A stretch of 64,000 nt of DNA from Actinostola sp. cb2023 (Eukaryota > Cnidaria > Anthozoa > Actiniaria > Actinostolidae), in assembly GCA_033675265.1 (NCBI GenBank), contig JAUJYZ010000825.1, positions 248,001 to 312,000 on the forward strand. Reading direction: 5' to 3'. Position 1 is the first letter of the stretch. Each line of letters opens with the position of its first letter. Shown here one piece after another: positions 1-12,600 of this stretch. The notes beneath the pieces were generated by a model. It had not been told where the DNA came from. It did not search any database and worked only from the letters and a program-made list of their open reading frames with translations. A program made the translations under genes and the position numbers.

Positions 1-103
1 TTATTTTTGTAATTAGTTATAGTTATTGTAATGCGCACTTGATCATTTTATGAAAAGTGCGCAATATAAATTAATAAATTATTATTATTATTATTATTAT
101 TAT

Positions 104-135
<32 letters not shown>

Positions 136-160
136 ATAATAATAATAATAAGCATTTGGA
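1..160. repeat. AT-rich tail with (ATT)n(ACT)n microsatellite
   Basis: Trinucleotide runs from about 80 to 151 follow AT-rich sequence containing GCGCACTTGATCATTT and its near inverse AAAGTGCGC. The run-out into ATT repeats resembles the 3' end of a LINE or SINE, but no element is identifiable. Confidence 0.5.
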
Positions 161-1510
161 TTCACTACGAAACAAGAAAGTAACGACATTTAAAAGCCGA
201 TACAACAATATATAATTAACTACTAAACAAAATAAGACGAAAGAAAAACTCTGCTACCGAGCTACCATTTAATTAACGGATGGCAGATGTGATATGAAAA
301 ACGTTAATTGGAAAACATATGACAACTAGAAGGCTTTTTTGGCAGTTCCGGAACAGGTGTTTGTTGATTTAGCAGATCATGTGATTTCGCTGCAAATAAC
401 TATAAATTATGTGTGTCAACAAAGGAGCAAAAATAAAGCTTTCTCGGCTGATTCTCTGCTTAGACTACCTGAAGAAATGCTGTACACTTTTTTTAAATTG
501 TCATTCAGCAGGGCCGTACACAGCACAGGGACAGGGGGGCCCCCTAGCAAGGTGAAAAAGATACCAAAAAGTACTGAGAACTGATCTATTTTATGTATTT
601 TTTTTGCTGTTAAATACGTACTGTTTTTAACTAAAGGATCTCTAATAATTGCAATAATATTTTAATATTTTAATTTTAAAATTCATGGAACCGATTTGTC
701 GATTCTGATCGATGAGAGCAGTACGTGTAACGTGAGCGTAACGCAGTGCAAATATCATTCCCTTGCACTGTGGCGCAAATTACAAACGGGAAGTATGAGT
801 CGATCGACAATTTGTCCGTGACTATTACTACTAAATGGCTGCATGCAATTGCGTGTACTTTGTGATTAATTATTAACTAGTGTGTTTCAAAAGGCCCGAA
901 TGATTTGCGTTCGTACACGCAATTCATACATGAAAAACACACATTAAGGTGTTTCTGAACAGTTAGTTTTAACAATACCCAACTTTGTAAATCTGCGTTT
1001 TTTTAATACTTTCGATCCTTTTGAAGTTTAGCGTGGTGTACATTTCACTGAGTGAAATTACCATAACCATCACCACGGCAACGCGTTGAAACATGTGGAA
1101 CGATATGTTCAGACCTCGATCGAATCTGGATGCACACAAAATGTCAAAAGGTATTTATTTTACTTCGATAACGCGGGGAGTGGTTGCCCAACTCTCCCGA
1201 GCCAGCAACTCGTGTAGAAAGCGTTCGAGGGTGAATTGCCTGATCAAACGCGACCCTTAAGATCGAGAATGGCAGTGCATGAAAGTCATTTAACGATCAG
1301 TTACCCTGAGTAACATTTACCTTATTACTCGGCGTGGACTGCCTGTGGCAGACGCCGAGTCATAAAATGGGCTTTTTCTTTGGTGTTAGAAGTGTCCCGG
1401 CCACAGGAAGAGCGATTTTCTGGTCCGTTTATAGTGGAGTAAACGACCTGAAAGCAGGTCAGGACACTGATAGATAGATTGCCATTCTACTACATATCAA
1501 AAGCTGTTGA
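161..1510. other. Intergenic, no gene recognised
   Basis: No supportable exon. An open stretch at 339-584 has no recognisable domain and begins at TTG. Positions about 1324-1385 hold a small hairpin (CTCGGCGTG and CACGCCGAG-like halves) followed by AAAATGGGCTTT; a related copy lies at 62515-62580, so this is probably a dispersed element. Confidence 0.5.
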
Positions 1511-2115
1511 CTGAGGGACGTTACTAATATAGGGAATGAGGAATGGGGAATGAGGAATGGGGAATGAGGAATGGGGAATGAGGAATGGGGAATGAGGATT
1601 ACTCCTTTCATGGTTGCCCAGGGGATTAGGGAGGGGGAGGATTCCCATGTCAAAAGGGCAGGGATGCTCCTCGTACCTTTTAGATGAGGCATTTTCAAAA
1701 TTTCCTATGAGCATCCCCACCCTCTTATGTATGGAACCCCCCCCCCCCCCCCCCCCAATGAATTTTTAACCGATTTTTTTATGTTTCTCACGAAATATAC
1801 TCCACAAGGACTTCGTAACAGCAGTAACAGCAGCCATGATACTTTTAAAGGCAACTACCGCTGACCACTCGTCCCCAGTCTCCCATTCTCCATACCTCAT
1901 TCCCCATTCCTCATTCTCCATTCCTCATTCTCCATTCCCATTCTCCATTCCCCATTCCCCATTCCCCATTCTCCATTCCCCATTCCCCATCCCCATTCCC
2001 CATTCCCCATTCCCCATTCCCCATTCCTCATTCCCCATTCCTCAATCCCCATTCCTCAATCCCCATTCCTCAATCCCCATTCCTCAATCTCATATTAGTA
2101 ACGTCCTCGAGTCAG
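1511..2115. mobile_element. Foldback-type element with minisatellite arms
   Basis: The left end (1511-1530, CTGAGGGACGTTACTAATAT) is the near inverse complement of the right end (2092-2115). Just inside each end is a minisatellite based on GGGAATGAGGAATG (left, 1534-1600) and its complement (right, 1877-2095). The middle has a smaller inverted repeat (about 1630-1756) with GATTCCCATGTC, GAGCATCCCC and a C-run. The right arm is much longer than the left, so the arms expanded unequally. No transposase is visible. Confidence 0.6.
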
Positions 2116-2745
2116 TGTAAATTATTGACAAATATCAACAAGAACACGAAAAAATGTTGACATAAAACAATAGAAACATTTTTGAATTGCACGGACTGTT
2201 TTCTGAATCGAGGCTAACCCTGTAAAAATGCGTCTTTTGTCAAGGACAGCGGTCATCTCTAAACAACGCGAAACTGGAGTATTAGGAGTTCGATATTCTT
2301 AAAACCCATTCCTGAAGATACGAAATACGGTTGAGCGTACCACAGGAAGCCCAACGCTTACAAAATAACGGCCCAAAACATCGTTTAGACAAAAATGGTT
2401 TAGACAACAACAGAGGATGGTAAGCGGCTGTGGCCGAGTTAGAGATTGCCCGGAGTTCCAGCTAGCTGATCATTCCACACGACGAGTAAACGCTCAATGA
2501 ACGTCTAGTTTTAGTTAAATTGAAAAAAAGTAATTGTAAGAAAAGAAACAATTTTAGGTAATAAAAGTATTATTATTGTTGTTATTGTTGTTGTTGATTA
2601 ATATTTTAAGGTTATCGCATGTTCACTATTTATTATAATTATTTTTAGCAGGAGCCCGTTTTGTTTATAGTCTTCAATAGGCGAAGAGCTACGATGTGGA
2701 ACCCATTGAATAAACCTTTATTAGTATTATTACAGTATTAGTAGA

Positions 2746-3045
2746 GGTAATCATACGGTTTCGAGTTCAATTTGGAAATAATTTGCACAAGTGTGTTTTT
2801 CAAAGAGTATCAAAATTGCACGAGCCCGTAGGGCGAGTGCAATTTGAGCTCTTTCAAAAACACACGAGTGCAAATTATTCCAAATTGAACGAGAAATCGT
2901 ATGATTACCAATTAATAATATTCATGAAAAAAAAAGTAATTTGCACTGCAGTGCATATTAAAGGTAATTTGCACTGCAGTGCAAATTACTTTTCAACTGC
3001 ACTGCTCTAAGCCAATCAGAATCGAGGATTGTTTTCATGAATATT
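2746..3045. mobile_element. Two adjacent palindromic MITEs
   Basis: 2746-2909 is a near-perfect hairpin: GGTAATCATACGGTTTC at one end and the inverse ending ATCGTATGATTACC at the other, with TTTGCAC and GTGTGTTTTTC in both arms. 2917-3045 is bounded by TAATATTCATGA and TCATGAATATTA and contains two GCACTGCAGTGCA palindromes. No coding capacity. Confidence 0.65.
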
Positions 3046-3140
3046 ATTATTATTATTATTATTACAGTATTATTATTATTATTATAGTATTATTATTATT
3101 ATAGTAGTATTATTATATTTATTATTTATTAAGTTCAAGA

Positions 3141-3416
3141 TACAGCGATTTGCAAAAAAAAGTTCTGTAAAATTTAATATATCGATATATCGATATATAG
3201 TAATTTGCATAATCCTAATTCTTTGTTTTTAGCTATTATAAAGCCTGAATCTAAACCCAAGTAACCTTTGTAGTGTGTATGTGAAAAAACAATTGAAACA
3301 AATTAACTTTAGAGGGCTTATTCAGCCATTTTATGATGAAAATTACCCACAATGCACCCGATATATTGATATATCGATCGATATTGATTTTTACAGAATT
3401 TTTGCAAATCGCTGTA
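3141..3416. mobile_element. MITE with TACAG-ATTTGCAAA ends, copy 1
   Basis: Ends are TACAGCGATTTGCAAA and its inverse TTTGCAAATCGCTGTA. Inner ATATATCGATATAT tracts and ATGCACCCGATATATTG are shared with the copy at 49597-49905. It lies about 260 bp upstream of the polycystin-like start codon. Confidence 0.75.
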
Positions 3417-3674
3417 TAAGAATATATAAAATATATTGATTTATCTGAAAAGACATATTGATCATATTTCCAAATAAATTTGAAGACGAGCAAATAAAAT
3501 GCATTCAAACATGCAATAAGTTCAGGCAAATGTCAGAACTTAAAGTGGAAACCGCTTCGACCCTTTTTCATTTCATAATCATAGCTTGAAGATTTATTCT
3601 CTTCCTTCTTCATGCATGCGAAATATCACTCATTTTTTTATGGCGTATGCTTTGTTCTTACAGAGAGAAACATT

Positions 3675-6600
3675 ATGGAATTTATATGCATGATATATTT
3701 GCTCGTTGTGCTATTGGCTAAAGCACAGGTGAGTATCTACGTACGTACGTACTGCTACAATCGATGTGGGACAATTTCACTGAGAGAAATAAAACTATAC
3801 ATTTTATTGTTATCATTTTCTTTGCTGTCCCAAACAACACAGGCTCTTAATGTAACAGCCTCACCAGACACCACCACTAGCGCACCAACCACAGTTCCAG
3901 TAACAGGCGCAGCAGGCACCACCATTAGTGCACCAACAACAAAGGCCCTTAATGGAACAGCAGCGCCAGACCCAGGCACCACCATTAGTGCACCAACAAC
4001 AAAGGCCCTTAATGGAACAGCAGCGCCAGACCCAGGCACCACCACTAGCGCACCAACAACATATCCAGTCAACCCTACGACCATGGTTAGCTATGAAGGT
4101 AAATATCATTACGTATATACAAACATGATCTTTGATAAGAATCCAGTCTCTTGTTAGATAGAATCTATTAGTAATGAAATAACTATGATATAACGCCCGT
4201 GTTTTATGAGAGCGCACAGCACGCGCGCGAATATGTATTCAACATTTTTTGTAACGAACAAAATTGAAAACTTGATTCTGATCAGCCCCGCGTGCTCTAT
4301 AACTACACAGAGCACGCTCGCGCGTTTTCTACTTCTTCATTAGCACGTTCACGTTTAAAAGAGTTTCGTGCTCCATCTGTGACGTGGTTAAATAAACTAC
4401 CTACCTACCTACCTACCTACCTATACCTATACCTACCTACCTACCTACCTACCTACCTACCTACCTACCTACCTACCTACCTACCTACTTATACCTACCT
4501 ACCTACCTACCTACCTACCCAAACCCATACACCCACCCACCTACCCACCCACCCACCTACCCACCCACCCACCCACCTACCTACCTACCTACCTACCCAC
4601 CCACTCACTCACCCACCCGCCCACCTACCTACCTACCTACCTACCCACCCACGCACCCACCTACCTACCTACCCACCCACCTACCTACCTACCTATACCT
4701 ACCTACCTACCTACCTACCCACCCACCTGCCTACCTACCTACCCACCTGCCTACCTACCTACCTACCCACCCACCTGTAGGGTTTTCCACAAGTTGCTCG
4801 AATTTCTGTTAAAAGTTTTCCCATAAATCCTAAAAAGTTGCCTATAAATTGCTTAATTTAAAAAAAAGTAGCTCAGAAGTTGCTCGTTGCTCTAACTCAA
4901 ATAATTGAGTATAATTTCTAAATTTCACGTTTTTACTGTTCCAATAGATAATTTTGTAACATCTGACGTTTGCATAGTCATATAACGACCATATTCGTGA
5001 TTAACAACAGGTGGTGGGAGTACACACCCCATAAAGATACCATAATGTCTGTTTTCATTATTTACGAAACAAGTTCGAACTCTGAAACAAAACGGAATGC
5101 CTAAGTTAACTATTTACAAATTCAAGCACAATACTGGAAAGTGGAAAAGCTGCAAATATCACAATGTGATGATCTTGATCTCGTGCTCAGAGTGTCAAAC
5201 GCATTATTGTCCATTATATTTCAGACTGGGATCTTTTTCCTCTGGTTGCCATTATAGCGCAACATAACAGATGCTTCTACGGTTTCCTCAAGTGCATTGT
5301 CCTGTTGATGGGTGAAAAAATGCTTCATGAGGCTGAAAACACGTTCAGCAGAGGCGGAACTTGGCTGCAATAGGACCAACTTACGTACAGCAGCTGACCA
5401 ATTAGGCAGAGTCCGTTCTTGCCTTCCCCACCACTGTACTTTCTCCTCTTCATCCGCTACATTTGTGCCATCAGCCACTGCTAAGTAACGGGGAAGCTCT
5501 GCAACAAGACCAGCGATGGTTGCGTTATCATCGAGGAAACTGAAGTTTCGGAGCTCTTCCACAGATGCAGCATTTGGGCGGAGCTGTTGGACCTGAACCG
5601 GGCAGCATAATCTTGCACTTCTAAATGCTCGAACAAGGCCATGGAATTCTTGGCTAAACTTCCTTTGAAAGAAACGAAGCCCAGGGGTTATGCATGCCTT
5701 TGTCCTGGTCACTAGCAGATTGCATAGTGGCAGGTTGCCATTGGCCTGACGGCGAGCCACTCCCTCGAGGTTTGGATACGCATCTAGTGTCACTGAGTGT
5801 GCCACAGTAGCTAGGCGCTCATAGCATGTGAATATAAGAGGCCCATCCCCTTCTAGATAGTAGGTGGCGGAAACAAAGGGTGCTCCTCCATCAACAAGTG
5901 CTGCTAACTCCAACTCAAGATAATTAGCATCATGTGGATCATCAAAAATATCCAAGAGCTGTCGTCTTGTAGCAGGAGCTAGATGGTCGTTATCCCTTAA
6001 AAAGGGTTCCACATCTCCAAAGTACTCCAATACTTGTTTCATCACTTCGAATTTGCTCCACCATCTAGTGGCATTGAATGTCCGCATAGCTCTCCCTGTT
6101 CTACCCTTCCATGCAAGGCGTACTGCAGTACTGTGTGAGAACATGGTCACCCATAATTGGGCGAACCGATCTAATACGCGGAACTCAAAATGTTTCCCAA
6201 CATTGTCGATAGTGTGAGAAAAACATCGAGCAACTGTGGAAAATAGAACTTAACTTGTTCCAATGCAGCACGATTAACAGCCGCTCCATCTTTCATGGCT
6301 GCAAGGAGGAGACCGGGGCGAATAGAGAAGTCAACGGCCAAGGACTGGATGAGGCACTGAGCAAGATCATTGGCTTTTAAGCTTTTAGCCAAGACTTGCA
6401 GTCTTATCAGTCGCTGCTGTACGTTCCATTCGCTATCGACAAACCGCACAACAATTGCAAGAGCTTCCCCCTAGTCGCGTGCTGCCGTCAAAAATGATCG
6501 AGCAGCCGTCTACCACTGACAGATTTCTCTTTCTCGATGACTGATGGAATCAACTCTGATAAATGACCATGAGAAGTCAACCGGTGTCCGTACTTTTCTA

Positions 6601-9600
6601 GAAACGAACGAATATGGTCAATTTTCGACAAAGGAATTCCTGCTGACAGGAAACTTTCAACTAAATCAAATCGAAAGACTCTCATGTCGTCTGGTAACGT
6701 CTCGCCTTTTGTGTTGCTATTCTCGTCATTTCTTCTAAGAAACGTCAAAAGAGAAGAGTCCCTCTTCTTGCTGTTTTGTATAATTTTCTTGGCTTCATTG
6801 TGCTTTGCAGTTCCAATGTGCTTCCGAACACTGCTCTTCTTTTTACTTATGGTCTCTTTGCAGGCATCACATCTCAGCATGTTGTTGTCTTATAAGATAC
6901 TCGTTCTTGTATTCCTTGACCCGTTGGTAAGCACTTACTTTGGGATCATTAGTACCGCGAACAGATTTCTTTCCTCCTGCCTCATTCCTTTCAATCTTCC
7001 TTTTTCTTGAAATGGCAGCCTTTTCGGGTTCCTTCAGATCTGCTCCACGTGTTTTTGCCACTTGGATTGGGTCAATGCTTGAGTCTTCAGAGTCTTCAGA
7101 GTCTTCAGAGCTGGAATATGTTTCGACATTGGCCGCCATTTTGAAAGCGTGTTCACATGAATACCGCTGACCATATATCTATCGCTTCACAAAACACAGG
7201 TAACCCCCAAAAAACGATATACTGAGCTTCAATCATCAGCAGAGAAGATCAAAATTAATATTTTGATATTGACATTCAATAGGGAAGGGAATCCATCTCA
7301 ATTTTTCATGAGACATCATGCAAAAAAGCTTTTTGTCTCTTTAAAAAAGGAAAAATTTCTCGAATTGGAAGAAGTTGCCAAAAAGTTGCTCAAATACTAA
7401 AGTTGCCAGAAAGTTTCTCGAAAGAGCAAAAGTTGCCGAAAAGTTGCCGAGCAACTTGTGGAAAACCCTACCCTACCCACTAGCCTACCTACCTACCCAC
7501 CTGCCTACCCACCTATCAACCAACCTACCCACCTGCCTACCTACCTACCCACCTACCTACCTATACCTACCTACCTATACCTACCCACCTACCTACCTAT
7601 ACAGTTTTACCCACCTGCCTACCTACCTACGTTTCCCACCTGGCCTTCCCACCTGCCTCACGTCAAACCTACCAATTTCACAGACTGCCTACCTACCTAC
7701 CTACCTATACCTACCTACCTATACCTACCTACCCACCTGCCTACCTACCTACCCACCTGCCTACCTACCTACCTACCCACCTGCCTACCTACCTACCTAC
7801 CCACCTGCCTACCTACCCACCCACCTGCCTACCTATACCTACCTACCTACCTGCCTACCTACCCACCTGCCTACCTACCAACCAACCAACCTACCTACCT
7901 GCCTGCCTACCTACCAACCAACCTACCTACCTACCTACCTACATCGATAGCAAATGGTTTGATAGATAAACTTTGAAAGAAGATTGCACACACAGTCTGT
8001 TGTACGTGGTTCTCTGGGTGGGTGAGTGTAGTCTTGAGTATCCACTATGCCTAACATTCCATCCCGTAGTCACTTAATGAAATACGCTATGCCTAACACA
8101 CTATACCAATATGATCCTATTTACAGTTGTTACTGTTCAGACAGTTTTCAAACTGACTGGCCACATCTTCAACGTAGAGCTTCTAAACAAAGCTTCAGCT
8201 GATTTTATCCTACTGGAAAAACAAATCGTCACAGAGGTATTATTGTTTGATCTTGAAATCATACTTGGCAACACTGGTCAAGTATTAAGGCACACTACGA
8301 TCCCGGGGGGTGGGGGCTCCCATGTGAAAGGGGCGGGGATGATCGTCGAACAATTGGAATTAAACCCCTAAAGGAGACCAATTCGGGCGTGGCTCTAAAA
8401 CAGACCAGACACCAACGCAGTATGACGGTGTTTTCATTTTCTTCGTGTGCAACCCTAAATGATACCTTGATGGCTAAAAATAAAAACAGTAATTTACACC
8501 CCTAAAAAAGACAATGATCATCCTCGTCCCTTTCACATGGGAATCTCCCCCAGAAGACTCGCTTCCATTCCCAAAACATTCTATACCTCAGCTCGACGAA
8601 GAAGGCTAAAGTCGACCGACTAATTACCAAAGAACCATATATTGTAAACGATTTTATATGTTTTGATTGAATGAAGGCAATATGTCCGCGCGAATGAAGC
8701 TGAAACTTCGCCGATCGTGATACAAGGAAAATGCTAGCCTGCGTAGCCGGCTTTCCAAGGGTTTGGAAGGGAGAGGAGAAAGGGGACTGACGCAGGCTAG
8801 GAAGATGTCTGTCATTAAAACAATATGATTGTGCAGACACTTGCTTTTAACCATTCCAAAATGACTTTGCCATCTTGGCGATCTTCTTCTTTCACCTCGC
8901 CCTTTCCGGTCAAGGTCTTAACACAGGCAACCCATTCGCAGTAGAAACACGGCGCGTTCCCAGAGCCTGAGAAGGTCAGCCGTCGCTTTTTAGAGCTCGC
9001 GCCACGTGGGTCTCACGCGTCTCTCTGACCTAACGTAGGCTGGCGTTCCCAGGGAAAACCACAAATCGATCAGTTCAGTCATTGGTATATTGGGGATTGA
9101 AACATTATTATTTTTATTTTTATTTTTAAACACACTCCAGTTAAATCATAATAAATTTGTTCATTTGTTTCATGTTTTCAGCTATCCAAGCTCTATCCGA
9201 CACAAATAAAGAACATAGTTGTGGCCAAGTTTAGGTACGATGTAATTTCTTATAGATGGCGGTTTCACACGGCAGCCATCTTGAAGGGCAACAACAATGA
9301 CAATTTGTGCTTGAAAAGACTTTAATTCCCACAGGATAACGATTCTTTTGTCTTGCCCTACAACATTGCTGCTCATGCAGTGAAATACCTTAATTAATTA
9401 AAAAGTCGGACCTCTCCACAACGGCCACCTCTCTACAACAGCCACCTCTAGATCTCCACAACAGCCACCTCTACACAACAGCCACCTCTACACAACCGCC
9501 ACCTCTAGATCTCCACAACGGCCACCTCTAACACAACAGCCACCTCTCCACAACAGCCACCTCTCCACAACAGCCACCTCTACACAACAGCCACCTCTTC

Positions 9601-12600
9601 ACAACATCCACCTCTACACAACAGCCACCTCTACACAACAACCACATATACACAACAGCCAACCTCTTCACAATATCCACCTCTACACAACAGTCACCTC
9701 TACACAACATCCACCTCTACACAACAGCCACTTCTCCACAACAACCATCTCTTCACAACAACCACATCTACACAACAGCCAATGACAATCTTCTTGAAAA
9801 CATCCATTCTCTACACAACAGTCACCTCTCTCTACACAGTGAAATACCTTAATTAATTAAAAATCGGACCACAACTCTACACAACAGCCACTCTCTACAC
9901 AACAGCCACCTCTACACAACAGCCACCTCTACACAACAGCCACCTCTAGATCTACACAACATCCACCTCTATCACAACAGCCACCTCTCACAACAGCCAC
10001 CTCTCCACAACAGCCACCTCTACACAACAGCCACCTCTACACTACACAATGGCCACCTCTACACAACAGCCACCTCTTCACAACAGCCACCTCTACACAA
10101 CAGCCAACCTCTTCACAACATCCACCTCTACACAACAGCCACCTCTACACAACATCCACCTCTACACAACAGCCACCTCTTCACAACATCCACCTCTACA
10201 CAACAACACCTCTCCACACAACATCTCTTCACCACCTCTACACAACAGTCACAACTCACCACACAACAGTCACCTCTTCACAACATCCACCTCTACACAA
10301 CAGCCCACTCTACACAACAGCCATCTCTTCACAACATCCACCTCTACACAACAGCCACCTCTTCACAACATCCACCTCTACACAACAGCCACCTCTACAC
10401 AACATCCACCTCTACACAACATCCACCTCTACACAACAGCCACCTCTACACAACAGCCACCTCTACACAACAGCCACCTCTACACAACAGCTACCTCTAC
10501 ACAACATCCACCTCTACACAATGGCCAACCTCTACACAACAGCCACCTCTACACAATGGCCACCTCTACACAATGGCCACCTCTACACAATGGCCATCTC
10601 TACACAACAGCCACCTCTACACAACAACCACATCTACACAACAGCCAACCTCTACACAACAGCCACCTCTACACAATGGCCACCTCTACACAATGGCCAT
10701 CTCTACACAACGGCCACCTCTACACAACATCCACCTCTACACAACAGCCACCTCTACACAACAGCCACCTCTACACAACAGCCACCTCTACACAACAGCT
10801 ACCTCTACACAACATCCACCTCTACACAACAGCCACCTCTACACAACAACCACATCTACACAACAGCCAACCTCTACACAACAGCCACCTCTACACAATG
10901 GCCACCTCTACACAATGGCCATCTCTACACAACGGCCACCTCTACACAACAGCCACCTCTACACAACAGTCACCTCTACACAACAGCCACCTTAGTGGGT
11001 AGAGGTGGTCGTTGTGTATAGAGGTGGCTATTATAGTGTGAAGAAGTGGGCATTTGTGTGCAGATGCGCTTTACAACCGATGGAGGACTTTTTCAGGCTG
11101 CAAACAGCGCGGTTTCTCTTCTTTTCTCATACATTTTGATCCATGATTCCTTTGTTTGGTTGCAGACCAGGAAGTGTCGAGGTGACGGCAGAATTTGAAG
11201 TTTTTAAAAAACAATACGATTCTGTCTCAAAAGTCAACGCTACACTCAAGAGTAATATCAGTTTGGGATATATAGGCATTTTATCGGTGGACAAAAACAC
11301 CTATCACTTCGCCTATAAAGGTATCATTTATGATATGGCTTGTTGGCATGGTTTGCATGTGACGTCATGGCGGCCATGTTGGATCCCGATAACAATGCAT
11401 TCCTCATTAGCTTCTCTTGTTTGTCCCACCAACCATGTGACGTCATGGTGGCCATGTTGGTTCCCGATAACAAAGAGTTCCTCATTAGCTTCTCTTGTTT
11501 GTACCTCCAACATGATTGCACGTGACGTCATGGCCTGCTATGCTTGTCTTGTAAATTGGGCTTTCCTTTCCTTATTGTTGTTGATCAGGCTAAACATAAC
11601 AGTAAGAAAAACCTATTTCAATAATGTCGTTAGTACCCCGAAAAAAAGGTGCGACCCTGAAGGATCATGGGGGTTTCTATGTGCAGCCATATTCTTCATG
11701 AACGTCTTGTACTACTAAGCAAGAACATTGCGGTGAAGCAAATTCAAGTGACATTCAAGATGAGATGGCCGAACTTTTTGTCGAAATGTCAGGGAATTCG
11801 GGTAGAATTAAAGACTTGGAAAACAGTATCTCCCATGATTCTTTATTATTCTTATTCTCTGGGGTCGCACCTTTGTGAGTCAAGGGTGACTAAACTTAAT
11901 TGAATTAGGTGTATATATGTTGCTAACCCTATTTAATTTGATTAACGAACCCATGGCATCGTTCAATTGTCTACAATAGACCTAATCCACTTGCCTCGAT
12001 GTTTTCCCATTTCAAACCTCAATGTATTTGTTCATGCGTTAACAACAAAGGAAAGACGTTCTACTCCAGGGATTGGTCTGAAACGGGGGCAACATTGAGC
12101 CATGGATTAAGTCTATTGCATGTCCAATAAATGGTTAAACCTTTGAAACTGTTTAAACGTGAACAGGAGCATCCTCATGCAAGGCACCAGATGTTAAAAT
12201 CACAAATCTGTCACCTTCTGCGATGAGTGCAACGCCAATCAAGCGTTCAGAATCATACATCACGCAAACCTTCTCGACACTCATGTGCAATGGATCTGGA
12301 ACGCTCTTTGAATGGACTGTTTGGAAACTGATACCGTTGGCAGGTAACGAATATAAACTCACGTTTCCAGGGACATCCGTTGCCAAGGGAACGTCGGAAT
12401 GGACAATGCAGAAGCTTACACTTGAGTACGCTAAGTACATGGTGGAGTTTCGTGTCACCATGGTTACTACAGGGACGTCGAACTCTGATTATAAATACCT
12501 CTCGATTATCGAGTCACCACTAATTGCACAGATTTCAGGAGGGTCGCACGTGAAACGTGGGTTTAATAAACTCATTAACTTGGACGCCTCGCCTTCGCAA

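Noticed and set aside
339..584. 81-codon open stretch near the left edge
   Set aside because: Begins at TTG, no recognised domain, no phase-compatible neighbour; could be the end of a gene outside the window but not supportable.
4292..4780. [12 protein letters not shown] ORFs here and at 7375-7976
   Set aside because: CTAC microsatellite artefacts.
10049..11021. Long ORFs of up to 317 codons (STQQPPLHN repeats)
   Set aside because: Produced by a 17-bp satellite that is open in all frames; no start context, splice link or domain.
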